Shown piece by piece: positions 33,860 through 46,377 of a DNA stretch of 64,000 nt. Numbering within the stretch: position 1 is the stretch's first letter; every line of letters starts with the position of its first letter. The translations under genes and the position numbers were made by a program. The stretch is from positions 18,866,001 through 18,930,000 of the forward strand of contig OY756962.1 in NCBI GenBank assembly GCA_963580455.1, read 5' to 3'. The notes below the pieces were generated by a model. It was not told where the DNA came from and did no database searches. It saw nothing but the letters and a program-made list of their open reading frames with translations. Source of the stretch: Euonymus europaeus. Taxonomy: Eukaryota > Streptophyta > Magnoliopsida > Celastrales > Celastraceae.

Positions 33860-36059
33860 TGTCACGCCCAGTTTCCGGAGACGCGATTGAGTGCTCTCTC
33901 CGCACCCTTCCTAGGTCACTAGTGTGAACATCCGGGTTCAACCGGAAATCCGGCGGCACCTCCCCGTATATCGGAGAGTGCCCACTTGCATCAGAAACGC
34001 AGCAACAACAACATCACACTAGCAACCTAGCAAACATAGGCCTTGGGCCTCAACCACATGCAATCCTAACCCTAGGCCTCAGGCCATCCACTACCAGCAT
34101 GCACAAACTGATGGCATCACATATAAATCCACACACATATTCTTAAATCATCAAATATAACTATAATTCAACATCCACATCTACATGATGCACAACCGTG
34201 CCAAATAGTTATAATCTCTCAACATAGATATACTACATACACCCACATGCATAGAGTATATCTCTAGCACCCAACCTTTCCAGGGCCATCCATGTCACGT
34301 CCCGCTCACCGATCCGTACTACCGGTACCCGTACCAGTATCTCCTGTGGAAGGAAAACAAATAAAGGAGTGAGCTAGAAGCTCAGTAGGGTAAGGAAATA
34401 AACATTGTTATAGGCAGAATCAAAAGGGAGTAATGCAACAATATGTACCTACCACATGAACGTATACTCAACAAATTCACATCAACATTTACCCGGATAA
34501 CCCTCTCGGAGCACAACAACCACAATATCATTGCAACTCAATGTAATATTGCACGGGAGCAAGCTCACCACAACCAACCACTCCTAGGATCATCCGGTTG
34601 CGTGAACCTATCACGCCCGCACCCCACAAGGCAAGTTGCTCTCGACCCCGCCCCTAGTGCGTTATCCCACATGGGGTTCACGTGACTTGGTGATAACAAC
34701 CTTCACCTTGCCATCCTCCCATGTGGCTTTCAAGTAACCTAAAGGGTCCCGAGTCCATACTCGAGTCCCCCATGCATCTCTAATGCATTATGACATGTCA
34801 TGCCAAATAGATAAGTATATATGAATATCCTATATATCTTACATAACTACCATGATGCATGAACGGAAAATCACAACGTGTCCGTAAATGACGGAACACG
34901 AATCGGGTCATGCAACATTCAATATCAACAATAATTCACACTAGGCTCGTTTCCCCTTAGAAGCAATTAAGGCGGAAACACAAACAATGGCGACCAATGA
35001 AGAATAGAAACGCTATTTAGGCAACAATAACGAATGTTAGATAGAAAGGTTGGAAATCCCCTACCTCGTTCCGAGCCAACACACAATTTCTCAAATTTAG
35101 GGTTTTAACCCTTGGTTCTCCCAACCTATCGATTCACATCAAATTGAACTCATATGATTAATCCAAAATTTCCATATTATCATATAAATCACAATTTAAT
35201 CAACAAAATTATAACACTTACTTTCTCTCTCTAGAAATTCCTCTAAAAATCTTCAATCTCAACCCAAGCTTAAATCATCTCCAAATCATGAATCAATCTA
35301 CATATACATCCAAAATCAACCTAGGATTAACATATCTAACCCATAGAAATCAACTCTAACCAAAACTAACAACATCTACTCAAAACCCTAGAAAAGGAAA
35401 AATGAACAATCTTACCTCCAAGGCTTGAATCTTCCTTGAATCCTCTCTAAATCTCCAAACCAAGATTTAATCTCCAAGAAATCACCTCAAACACACTTCT
35501 CTCTCTAGAATCGTCGCTCTCTCTCTCTCTAAAACTGAAACATATCAGAAAAATGTCTAAACTGGCTCGCTGGAGCCTTTTGAAAAACACGGGTAGCGCC
35601 TAGGCGCTACTCTGGGAGACTAGGCGCTCTGGCTTATGAAAACTCTCCTTGGCGCGCTGCTATGGGCGGAATCCTGGGCGTGCATGATTTCCACCCCCAG
35701 ACGGAGTGCGCCTAGGCGCCCCTGCGCCTACTCCATTTTTCCATCACCCACTGGACTAGGCGCAGCGCCTAGGCGCCCCCCTGTGCGCCTTGTATAGTGT
35801 CTCACTTTCCGGACCTTCATTTCTTTCCTGCAGTCGCTGGATTAGGCGCCATTGGGCACATCTCTGCACACGCCTAGGCGCACACCGCCTAGGCGTGCTG
35901 CTCGGGCGCCTAGGCGCCCCAGCTTCTTCTGGTGCTCTTCATTTCCAGCCTCCCACTGGACTAGGCGCAGCGCCTAGGCGCCCCCTGGTGCGCCTAGTCC
36001 AGTTTTCCCTTTGTGAAAAACTCAAAAATCCCAAAAAAAATTTGGGTCGGGGTTTCACA
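33860..36059 (+). mobile_element. solo LTR F2 (family F) inside Athila pol
   Basis: 2.2 kb, starts TGTCACGCCCAG and ends GGTTTCACA. Flanks GACAC (33855-33859) and GATAC (36060-36064) form a 5-bp duplication with one change. Non-coding; an apparent ORF at 35790 begins inside it and reads by chance into RT. Contains a CT repeat (about 35510-35537) and a cluster of CGCCTAGGCG palindromes (about 35590-35990). Confidence 0.85.
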
Positions 36060-36061
36060 GA

Positions 36062-37615
36062 TACATTACCTGTTATTGTGACTACCAGTCTAAGTTTGGG
36101 GGAAGAAGAGAAGTTGGTCATAATTCTGCGGCAGCATAAAACTGCACTTGGATGGACAATAGTTGATATTCGGGGAATTAGTCCGACAAGGTGCATGCAC
36201 CAAATTTTGTTGGAGAATGATGTTAAGCCGTCCAGAGAGGCTCAAAGAAGATTGAATCCACACCTGAAGGATGTCGACAAAGCTGAGATTCTCAAATTGC
36301 TAGATGTGGGTGTGATATACCCTATTTTAGATAGTGAGTGGGTGAGCCCTATTCATGTGGTACCAAAGAAGAGTGACATAATTGTGATCAAGAATGAAGA
36401 CAATGAGTTGATACCAACTAGGATGACCACTGGATGGCGGGTTTGCATTGATTATAAGAAGCTGAATAATGAGACACGGAAGGATCACTTTCCATTGCCC
36501 TTATTGATCAGATGCTAGAGCGTTTAGCAGGGCACAGTCATTATTGCTTTTTAGATGGCTATAGTGGTTATAATCAGATTGCCATTGCACCGGAGGACCA
36601 GGCGAAGACTACTTTTACGTGTCCTTACGACACTTTTGCATACCTTAGGATGTCATTTGGGCTTTGTAATGCCCCAGCTACATTCCAGCGGTGCATGATG
36701 AGTATATTCTCTGACATGGTTGAGCAGTTTATCGAGGTATTCATGGATGATTTCAGTTTGTTTGGGTCCAATTTTAATGAGTGCCTTGAACATCTACGGC
36801 TGGTTTTGGAAAGATGTGAGGAAACAAATCTTGTTTTGAATTGGGAAAAATGTCACTTCATGGTTAATGAAGGAATTGTGTTGGGCCATTTAATTTCTAG
36901 TCGGGGTATTGAAGTTGACAAGGCGAAAATTGAGATTATTGCAAAGTTGCCGAATCCCACAACAGTCAAAGGAGTTCGCAGTTTTCTTGGGAATGCAGGG
37001 TTATACAGGAGGTTTATAAAAGACTTTTCCAAAATTTCTAGACCATTGTGTGCCTTACTGATGAAAGAGGCTGAATTTTCGTGGACTGAAGACTGCCAAT
37101 TGGCTTTTGAGCAATTGAAAGCAGCTCTTACATCAACTCCTATTATGCGCGCACCAGATTGGGTACTACCGTTCGAATTAATGTGTGATGCTAGTGATTA
37201 CTCATTGGGAGCCGTCTTGGGACAAAGAAAGGACAAAATTCCATATGCTATTTATTATGCTTCACGAACCTTGAATGACGCTCAGCTGAATTATTCCACA
37301 ACAGAAAAAGAGCTTTTGGCTGTCATTTTTGCTCTTGAAAAATACAGGTCCTATCTTGTTGGCTCGCGGGTGGTAGTATATACTAATCATGCTGTTTTGC
37401 GGTATTTGATGACAAAGAAGGATGTCAAGCCCTGCCTCATACGTTGGGTTCTACTATTGCAAGAGTTTGACTTAGAGATTAAAGATAAAAAAGGAGTGGA
37501 GAATGTGGTGGTTGATCATCTTTCTCGTTTGATAATTGAGGGCATCCAAGAGAAATTTCCATTGGGTGAATCTTTTCCAGATGAACAATTGCTTGTGGTG
37601 GCCGAAACTCCTTAG
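36062..37615 (+). pseudogene. Athila reverse transcriptase and RNase H
   Basis: Linker DTLPVIVTTSLS, then the [34 protein letters not shown], a frame change near 36510, then [34 protein letters not shown] and the catalytic box [11 protein letters not shown] (about 36735-36768). RNase H follows in the same frame ([45 protein letters not shown]) with intact acidic residues, then [11 protein letters not shown]. The longest stretch (36512-37615) is 367 codons without a stop. Confidence 0.92.
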
Positions 37616-37639
37616 TATGCTTATATAGTCAATTATCTT

Positions 37640-38902
37640 GTGACTAATTCTTTTCCATCTGATTTTTCTTACCAAGACAGGAAGCGGATAATCTCTAGGG
37701 CTCGAGATTACATTTGGGATGAACCTTACTTATTTAAGATCTGCCCAGATCAAATTATTCGCCGGTGTATTCCCCAATCTGAGCAATTAGACGTTATGAA
37801 GCATTGTCATGCCTACGCTTGTGGAGGACACTTTGGCCCCAAGAAAACAGCTATGAAGGTATTTCATTCTGGATTTTATTGGCCTACTATTTTTAAAGAT
37901 GTGTTCCTCTTTTGCAGGAGTTGCGATAGGTGTCAGAGGACTGGAAATATCTCAGAGCGTGATCAAATGCCATTAACTGGTATTCAGGTTATCGAACTCT
38001 TTGATGTGTGAGGTATTGATTTTATGGGACCGTTCCCTTCCTCTTTTGATTTTGAATATATTTTAGTGGGAGTTGATTATGTGTCCAAATGGGTCGAGGT
38101 AGTCCCATCCAAAACTAATGATCATCGAGTTGTTGTCAAGTTTTTACAGGACAACATTTTCACAAGATTCGGGATGCCACGGGCCATTATCAGTGATGGA
38201 GGCAGTCACTTCAATAATTATCCTTGTGCTGCATTGATGAAGAAATATGGGATCACTCACCGCATTGGTACACCTTATCATCCGCAGACGAGTGGACAAA
38301 TGGAGGTTAGCAACCGCGAGATCAAGGCTATTTTAGAGAAGACTGTAAATCCAAATTGCAAGGACTGGTCACTTCGACTAACTGATGCACAATGGGCATA
38401 TCGCACAGCATTCAAAACACCTATCGGAATTTCGCCGTTCCGACTGGTTTATGGGAAAGAATGTCATTTACTAGTAGAGTTAGAGCACCGCGCTTATTGG
38501 GCCATCAAGAAATTTAATTTTGACATGAAGGAAGCGGGTGAAAAGCATCGTATGCAATTGAACAAGTTGGAAGAATTACGTCATGAAGCATATGAGAACG
38601 CAAAACTCTACAAGGAGCGGGCAAAGAAATATCATGATCGAAAACTTGTTCGAAAGACTTTTTCTGAAGGCCAGAAAGTGCTTGTGTACAATTCTCGCTT
38701 GAACTTATTTCCTGGAAAATTGAAATCCAGATGGTCTGGGCCATATTTGGTGAAGACCGTGTATCCCCATGGAGCATTAGAATTGCAGCACCTTAATTCT
38801 GATCATACGTTCAAGGTCAATGGCCATAGAGTGAAGCTTTATTGGGAGTCTATCCCAATAACTTTAGAGGAGGACATCCAGCTTGATGCAGCTTCTTCCT
38901 AA
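37640..38902 (+). pseudogene. Athila integrase
   Basis: Zinc finger: HCHAYACGGHFG and CRSCDRCQR (H-H-C-C, about 37800-37940). A TGA at about 38009 precedes the core. Core residues: GIDFMGPFP (D), [10 protein letters not shown] (D, about 38190-38220) and [14 protein letters not shown] (E, about 38287-38330), all present. C-terminal region ends with GHRVKLYWE. Apart from the one stop it is uninterrupted, the least damaged enzyme in this element. Confidence 0.92.
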
Positions 38903-39914
38903 GTCCTTTATTGGCTGAGTCCAGCTGAGGACGTTAACTACAGCACTTCATGGGAGGTAACCAATGATGGGAGGAGCATTTTTGCATCGTGCATAACCAG
39001 CTAAGTCTCTTTTCCTTTATTTTGTGTATTTTCTTTTCTTTATCTGTCCTGTATTTGGTTTTCAAACAAACAAAAAAATAAAAAATAAAACAAAAAACTA
39101 TTTTTCTTCCATTGAGGGCAATGTTTGGTTTAAGTTTGGGGGAAGGCTTTGCTCTTTTATAAATATTCTGGCATGTTAATGTTTGAATGCTAGAGCTGCA
39201 GTGTAACTTTTATGGGTGGATTTATGTGAACCTTTTGCCTGAATCACATGTCATTGAAACACTTTATCAGCTTGTGAGTAGCCTTCAACAATAAGTGTCA
39301 TAAGACCAGTACTAGATTTGCTAGAACTTGCATTAAATCCACCGAGTAAAATACCTTGATTTTTGGAACTGAGAATGATAAAGAACTTGCAGCTGCTATT
39401 CCCCAGAAATTATCTGGTTCTACATGGTGCCACCTATTTATTTTTACCTTCGCTAAGACCTGTCCAGAACCCTTTCATTTTGTTAGCCACAATGCCTACC
39501 CCTGCTTTTTATTTATGGAACATCAGGTGCCTAATGGCAGGTTTGACAACCAACAGGATGCTGGTGGGGAGAATGTATTTTAGGGTAGAGTTGTGAATTG
39601 TGATAGAATGGCAGAGGTGAATGGGATTGATGTGAGCCCAGTTTGGAAACAAAAATGATACAATTTTGTTTAAAGAGAATGAGTAGTTGGTAGGGAAAAT
39701 GTGACCTATTTGCAGTTGCAAAAACAAACGGGCTTCGCCCAGTAAAAAAAAATCTCATTTTTGCACCCTGTTTGCGGCTACCGATCTGGTTTAGTTTATA
39801 AGTTATACTTGGGGCTATTTTAACCCTAGCCGTCAAAGACCCAGAGAAAATTCTTTGTGAAGGAAAAACGAGTTCGCTAATCCTTAATCCTCACTACCAT
39901 TCCAAGACCTACAA
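38903..39914 (+). other. Athila region after pol
   Basis: No domain recognised; small open frames look accidental. An A-rich run lies at about 39062-39100 and a purine tract GGGGGAAGG at 39138-39146 after TAAGTTT, similar to tracts seen after pol in Athila elements. Ends at the F3 target site TACAA. Confidence 0.5.
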
Positions 39915-41971
39915 TGTGAAATCCTGACCCAAAAATTTAGTTTTGAGTCGAGTTACGGATGATTCGTGAAGTACGGCATCATGGAAAAATAGTTTTGAAC
40001 TTGGTTCGGTAAATCGGTCATAACTTTTAGCACAGATGTCTGTTTCGGGCCCATAATATATCAAATCGAAGCTAAGAACGAGAAGGAGCTAAAAATGTAA
40101 GGTCACACGCCTAGGCGGTCGCCTAGGCGTGTACAAAAGTTGCACGGGACAGTGGGTTCAAAATTGAAACTTAAGGTCAATGCGCCTAGGCGCAAATTCT
40201 GAACGCCTAGGCGCTCCCCGAGCTGTTAAAAGCCAGTGCGCGACCAGAACTTAATCGTTCTGAAAAATTCCGACTTTTAGTGAGAGAGAGAGCGAGAAAC
40301 TTAGAGAGAGAAGGAGATTTGTTGAGGTTTTTGCTTGGTTTTCCATGGATTCATGAAGCATGTCAAGAATCAAGGTGGAATCAAGGAAGATTTGAAGGTT
40401 TGAGGTAAGTTTTCATAGTTTTGGAATTCTAGGGTTTTTCCTAGATTTGTTTGATTCTTTAATAGATGGAAGGTAAGGTTTAGATATGTTGATATAGGCT
40501 TATTTGTGGACCTATGTGTAGGTTTAGTTGGGATTTTGGAGTAAGATTTGGATTGGGCTTTGGAACAAGCTTTTGAAAGAGAATTCTAGAGAGAGAAGGT
40601 AAGTATTTCGATTTTTGTTGATTGATTGATATTAGTAGGGATAATGTGGTATGTTTTGGTTGATATTGTGAGTTCGATTATGTGAATCGATAGGTTTGGA
40701 AGAAACGAGGGTTCGAAACCCTAATTTGATATTTGAGGTGATTATGCTCGATTGAGGTAGGGATTCCTAACCGATTCTTTTCTATCGTCCGTTCTCCTTT
40801 CTAAATAGCGTTTCGATTCTTCATTGGTCCTTTTGTTGTGTTTCCACCTTAATTGCTTCTAAGGGGAAACGAGCCAATATGTGGTTAATTGTTGATTGTG
40901 GATTGTATGCATGACCCGATTTGTGTGTTCCATCTCATATGGGCACGAGTTGAATTCCGTTCATGCATCACGGTAGTTATATATGTATGTATGTAGGATG
41001 TTCATATATATATATCTATTCGGCATGACATTGCATAATTGCATTAGAGATGCATGGGGGACTTGAGTGTGGACTCAGGGACTCTTAGGTTCCTTGAAAG
41101 CCTCATGGAGGGATGACAGGTGAAGAGAGTTGCCACCGGGTCACGTGAACTCTATGTTGGGATAACGCACTTGGGCGAAGGTTGGAGAGCGACCTAGCTG
41201 GCTATGTGCGGGCGTGATAGGTTCACGCAACCAGGTAATCCCAGGAGCGTTGTTGTGGTGGAGCTTGCTCCCTGTGGGATGCCACATGTATGAGACATGG
41301 TAGTATTGTTGATTGCTCAGGGTGAGGGTATTACTTGGATTGATGTTATATGTGCTTGTTGAGTATACGTGCATGTTGTAGATACATGTTGGTGCATTGT
41401 CCTTTGATTGGTTCGGCCTTACTTCTTATAAACTCTTGTACCCTACTGAGCTTCTAGCTCACTCCCCTACTTTCTGTCTTCTACAGGCGACACTGGTACA
41501 GGTACTGGTGGTGCGGATCAGTGAGACGGGATGTGACATGGATGGCCCTGGGTAGGATTGGGATGCACGAGACATACTCTATGCATGTTGTTGTTTTATT
41601 TTGTATGTCAGAGTAGTGTATATAACTATGTGGCATGGACAGTGCTTGTATGATTATGATGTTTGATGATGATGGTTATATGCTTGAGATATATAGATCT
41701 GTGTGATGATTTATATTTTAAGCTATCAGTTTGTGCATGCTGGTAGTGGAGGGCCTGAGGCTCTAGGATCAGGATTGCTTGTGATTGAGGCCTGAGGCCT
41801 GGATGCTAGGTTGCTAGTGTGGTGATTTTCGCTGCGTTTCTGATTCAGGTGGGCACTCTCCGATATACGGGGAGGTGCCGCCGGATTTCCGGTTCATCCT
41901 GGATGTTCACACTAGTGACCTAGGACGGTGTCAGAGAAGGCACCTGGCGTCCTGGGGATCGGGGCGTCACA
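39915..41971 (-). mobile_element. solo LTR F3 (family F), inverted
   Basis: 2057 bp, minus orientation relative to F1 and F2. Exact 5-bp duplication TACAA on both sides (39910-39914, 41972-41976). On the minus strand it starts TGTGACGCCCC and ends GGATTTCACA. No coding domain. Palindromes of the CGCCTAGGCG type lie at about 40108-40212. It is the best bounded member of the family. Confidence 0.9.
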
Positions 41972-41987
41972 TACAATCTTCCACTCA

Positions 41988-43161
41988 TGGCTGAGAAGAA
42001 ACCTCGACACAAGGAGCGTGCCAAGAAGGGGGCTAAAGTGGAGATAGGCAGTTCGAGTGCTATACCCGAGGAGGAGTTCGAGTGATTCCTGACTCCAAAA
42101 GTGGCGAGTGACTGTGAGAATGTCTGGAAGAAGAGGGCTACGCATATTGAGAGGCATGTGGTGATGGATGACTTCAAACAGGTTTGTTGGTACGGTATTT
42201 TGGAAGAGAGGGGTTGGTTGTCTATAGGTCAGGTTATGGGGTTGGCTAATGCACAGATTTTTCAAGAATTTTATGCCAATTTGGTTGTTAGTGATAATTA
42301 TTGTGAAGCTTATGTTTGAGGATAGAAATTTTTCTTCAATTCTAGGAAAGTTAGTTTGGCTTTATCTCTGCCATTGCCTGTTAAGAAACTTGATTATAGA
42401 TTTAAAGATTTTGGTGCTGCTAATTCTGGAATTGTGTGGCCCGAGTGGTCTGTTGTAGTGGATAGTTTGACTAATGGGAGTGCTACTGATTTTAGTAAGA
42501 ATGTGATTGCTTATGCTGATTTGATGCAACCTTATAGGCTGTTAGCGCAGATTGTGACCCGAAATGTTATACCTGTTACTCACTTGTCTACAATTAATGC
42601 TAAGACATGTTATCTCATGTATGCAATTATTGGCTATATGAATTTCTGTATGGGGGGTACAATTTATGACCATATTGTTAAAGTTAGAGAGGGTAAATTG
42701 AGTGGTCAGATACTGCCATTTGGTGTATTGATTACAAGAATTTGTAATCAAGAGGGGGTGTTTGTTGGGACTGGAGATGTGATTGAGAAGAAAAGGGCCC
42801 CTCTGACGAAGGCTTGGTGGGATAGGAGTGAGGCTCAGTTATTGAGGTAGCAACAGAGGTCCTCTGCAGGTGTTCATAGGAGTGAGGAGAGTGGGCAGGA
42901 AGAGTATATTGGAGATCTTAAGGCTTTGGAGGAGAAGGTCTATGATTATGGGTATGAGATGGAGCAGATGCGAGTGGCATAGGAGCAGATGGTTACTAAA
43001 ATGGAAGGGATTGAGACTGTGCAAGGAAAGATTCTGGGACAGTTGGAGAAGTTGGAGGCAACAATGGAAACTGTGCAGCAGAGTTTTGCAGCTTATATGC
43101 AACCTGTCCAGGAAAACTCAATTGCAAAGGGTTCACTCAAGAGGAGTGCTCGGCAGAAGTG
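41988..43161 (+). pseudogene. Athila additional ORF (putative plant transposon protein type)
   Basis: Begins at MAEKKPRHKERAKKGA. The first part (FLTPKVASDCENVWKKRATHIERHVVMDD) and the middle (ILEERGWLSIGQVMGLANAQIFQEFYANLVV; VVVDSLTNGS; YMNFCMGGTIYDHI; LPFGVLITRICNQEGV) follow the order seen in the plant family called putative plant transposon protein. The tail (about 42880-43140) is heptad-like and could form a coiled coil. Stops at about 42083, 42317, 42848 and 42979 and a frame change break it. It sits where Athila elements carry their third ORF; I see no signal or membrane segment. Confidence 0.7.
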
Positions 43162-43706
43162 AAGTCTGGTGGTTCGAATGTATTTTTGTGGGGATGGTGC
43201 ATAGTTTAGTAGGGAGTTAGGAGTTGGATATGCTGACTATTGGTTAATTTCTTTGCTATTAGATGCATGATGTTCCTGAACCTTTTTGTTAGACCCTTTC
43301 TTTTGTGAACGTTATCTATATGCATGCTTATTTCATTTATGACCGTGTGCTTAATTTACCTAGTTATGCATGATTCTTTTGATCTGTGAAACAAGTCTGT
43401 GGTAGAAGGAGGTTTGGATGGACATGCAAGCCTATGGCAACTAGTATGAGTTTATGAGAGTGAAAACACAGCCCAATATACACCTGAGAGAAGTACATTT
43501 TTTCTTTATATACCTCTATGAGTGAATCTTGGTGAGGTTGTGTGTAGATGACATATGCCTAAGCTAATTGAGGATCACTATCCTTTGCAAAAGTTTTTGG
43601 GCTATGCTCAAATTATATTCTGTTGACTAGAGAATCTTGGTCTTAATAAAACATTCTCATTGTCTTTACAAAAAGGAAATTGAATTTGCATTCACTGTGT
43701 CTAACC
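43162..43706 (+). other. Athila 3' non-coding region
   Basis: No ORF or motif recognised and no clear polypurine tract at the junction with the LTR remnant. The tract was probably lost with the 5' part of the 3' LTR. Confidence 0.5.
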
Positions 43707-43940
43707 CAAGCTAGATCTCATCCATATTTATTCATCCAATTTTAATCTCTTTTAATTGTTTATTGCAATCTGAATTTTCTACGTTATTATTGTTATTTTG
43801 TTTGTTTGGTGATTGATACGGTCTCTGTGGATTCGACCCCGTTCTCTTTTATACTGTCCTTCGACACGTACACTTGCGATTGGGTAAGACCCCTCAGTAT
43901 TTAGTATTGCAGGTTTACTTGTGATATTTTATATCGACTA
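43707..43940 (+). repeat. 3' LTR of Athila element, 5'-truncated
   Basis: Matches the last 230 bp of the 5' LTR (31032-31268) from AACCCAAGCTAGATCTC to TATCGACTA, and is followed by the exact target duplication GAAGA. About 930 bp of the LTR start is deleted. Confidence 0.85.
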
Positions 43941-43945
43941 GAAGA

Positions 43946-44403
43946 CGATGATTGAAAAGCAGACAGGGAAGCAGGTGAAGCGTTTTCGCACATATAACGG
44001 TTTGGAGTTTTGTTCAGATGAATTTAATGTCTTTTCTAAGACAGAAGGCATTGTGAGGCACTTGACATTTTCGGGTACTCCACAATAGAACAGCGTAGCA
44101 GAGCGTATGAATAGAACTTTGATGGAAAAAGTACGTTGTATGTTGTCCAATGCTAAATTACCTAAATCTTTTTCGACCGAAGCCGTTTCTACAGCTTGTT
44201 ATCTTGTAAATCGCTCTCCATCAACTGCTATTGACAAGAGAACTCCGCAGGAGGTATGGTCTGGTACTCCTGCAAATTACTCTGATTTAAAGATATTTGG
44301 ATGTTCTGCCTATGCTCATGTTGATAATGGAAAGTTGGAATCAAGATCTTTAAAGTTTGTGTTTCTTGGCTACAAGTTTGAAGTAAAAGGGTATAAGTTA
44401 TGA
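43946..44403 (+). pseudogene. copia D integrase, part 2
   Basis: Resumes the codon frame left at 30103. Second catalytic residue region is changed: FRTYNGLEFCS has N where the family has D (about 43987-44018). QNSVAERMNRTLMEKV carries the glutamate (about 44092-44135), preceded by a stop. C-terminal KIFGCSAYAHV follows, ending in a TGA at about 44401. Confidence 0.85.
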
Positions 44404-44517
44404 TGTCCAAAAATTGGGAAAATTATCATTAGTAGAAACGTTATTTTTTATGAGTCTGCTATGCTTCACGATCAGATTTCTACAGATTCTTGTGATAAAT
44501 AACAACAGAAATCAGCT

Positions 44518-45429
44518 ATGCAGGTGGAGATTCCCATTGAGTCTGATCCTTCACCTCAAACTACATCTCAGTGCAGTTCAGAATCTCAGACTGGTGTTCA
44601 AGTACCACCACAACATTCAATTGCTAAAGATAGGCCTAGAAGGGAGATTATACTCCCACAGAGATATGCTAAGGCTGATTTGGTTGCTTATGCTCTAAAC
44701 GTAGAAGAAGATATTGACACTTGTGAAGAACCTTCTACATATTCTGAGGCTGTTAATTGTAGAGATTCTAGCAAGTGGATACTTGCCGTGGAGGAGGAGA
44801 TGGAATCACTTTATAAGAATGGCACGTGGAAATTGGAGAAGCTTCCTAAGGGAAAGAAGGTTGTTCATTGTAGATGCGTTTTCAAACGGAAAGAAGGAAT
44901 ACCAGGAGTTGAAGAACCTAGATACAAAGCGAGGTTAGTAGCAAAAGGCTACAGTCAGATTCTAGGTATTAATTTTACAGATGTGTTTTCACCAATTGTA
45001 AAGCATAGTTCAATTCGAGCTTTGCTTGGTATTGTTGCTCTGTATGATCTTGAACTTGAGCAACTAGATGTGAAAACAACATTCTTGTATGGAGAACTTG
45101 AGGAGGACATCTATATGCAGCAGCCAGAGGGTTTTGAAATTTTAGGTAAAGAAGACTATGTGTGTTTGCTAAGAAAGTCTCTTTATGGTGTAAAACAGTC
45201 TCCACGGCAATGGTATAAGAGGTTTGACTCTTTCATGACTTCTCATGATTTTATGAGAAGTGACCATGACAGTTGTGTCTATTTTAAAAAGAGTGATGAT
45301 GGGTCACTTGTGTATCTTCTGTTATACGTTGATGATATATTGATAGCAGTCAAGGATAAAGAAGAAGTAAGAAAAGTGAAAGCTGAGCTTAGTCAGGAAT
45401 TTGAGATAAAAGATTTAGGAGCTGCATAG
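44518..45429 (+). pseudogene. copia D reverse transcriptase
   Basis: 303 open codons: linker, then NGTWKLEKLPKGKKVVHCRCVFKRKEG, RYKARLVAKGYSQ, FSPIVKHSSIRALLGIVA, LEQLDVKTTFLYGEL and SLYGVKQSPRQWYKRF, and an intact catalytic box LLYVDDILIA (about 45320-45350). Stops at 45427 in the RT tail. Confidence 0.92.
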
Positions 45430-45441
45430 AAGATTCTTGGC

Positions 45442-46284
45442 ATGGAGATTCAGAGAGGTAGGAAGGCGAAGAAATTGTATCTTAGTCAAAAAGGATACAT
45501 TCAGAAGGTACTACAAAGGTTCAATATGCAGAATGCTAAATCGGTTAGTACTCCATTAGCAACTCATTTTAAGCTTCCATCTGATCTATCTCCACAATCA
45601 GATAATAATATTGAGTATATGTCTCGAGTTCCATACACTAGTGCAGTAGGCTCTCTTATGTATGCAATGATTTGCACACGTCTAGATTTATCATATGCAG
45701 TTAGCATGGTTAGTAGATACATGGCAAATCTAGGGAGATGACATTGGAAAGCAGTTCAATGGATTCTCAGAAATTTTTTTGGCATTAGTGATGTTTGTTT
45801 GCAGTTTGGGAGGACTAGAGATGGAGTTATTGGTTATGTTGATTCTGATTATGCTGGAGATTTAGATCGAAGAAGATTGCTCACTGGTTATGTCTTTACT
45901 CTTGGAGGGTGTGCTATCAATTGGAAGTTTGTTTTACAGACTACAGTGCTTTGTCTACCACCGAGGATGAATACATGGCGATTACAACAGCTTGTAAGGA
46001 AGTTATGTGGTTAAAGGGGCTATTCCATGAAATTAGTGAAGACTTAAAAGTTTCCACACTTTTCAGTGATAGTCAGAGTACTATTTATCTTACTCAAGAT
46101 AATGTATCATGAAAGGACAAAACACATTCAGATTCGCTATCATTATGTACGTATTGTTGTTGCTAGTGGTGACATTGTTCTGAGAAAAGCTAGCACTCAC
46201 GATAATCCTGCAGATATGATGACTAAACCAGTTCCTAAAGCCAAGTTTAAGCATTGCTTAGACTTGATTGGTGTTTCAATTTGA
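45442..46284 (+). pseudogene. copia D RNase H
   Basis: Connection VPYTSAVGSLMYAMICTRLDLSYAV, a stop at 45739, then GYVDSDYAGDLDRRR (RNase H start). After a frame change come STTEDEYMAITTAC and [11 protein letters not shown], and finally the [12 protein letters not shown] segment (about 46200-46235). At least two frame changes. Confidence 0.88.
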
Positions 46285-46377
46285 TACTTACCCTTCTTAG
46301 AGTTATGGAAAAGTCGAGAGTTTGTTGATGATGATTAATGTTTTCATTTTATGTGGAATTTGAGTCAAGGTGGAGAT

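Larger units (their letters stand above)
30104..43940 (+). mobile_element. Ty3/gypsy Athila-type element nested in copia D
   Basis: Inserted in a lysine/threonine codon boundary of copia D integrase with exact duplication GAAGA (30099-30103, 43941-43945). Contents: 1165-bp 5' LTR, primer site, gag, protease, RT, RNase H, integrase, an extra downstream ORF and a truncated 3' LTR. RT has the FMDD box and protease the DLGAS motif, both usual in Athila elements. Two solo LTRs of family F lie inside it, one between protease and RT and one after pol. Stops are present in every domain. Confidence 0.93.

Noticed and set aside
35790..36518. 242-codon ORF read as a host gene
   Set aside because: Its first third lies in solo LTR F2 and the rest is Athila RT; the fusion is accidental.
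42839..43102. Leucine/histidine-rich minus-strand ORF
   Set aside because: Shadow of the coiled-coil part of the Athila third ORF.
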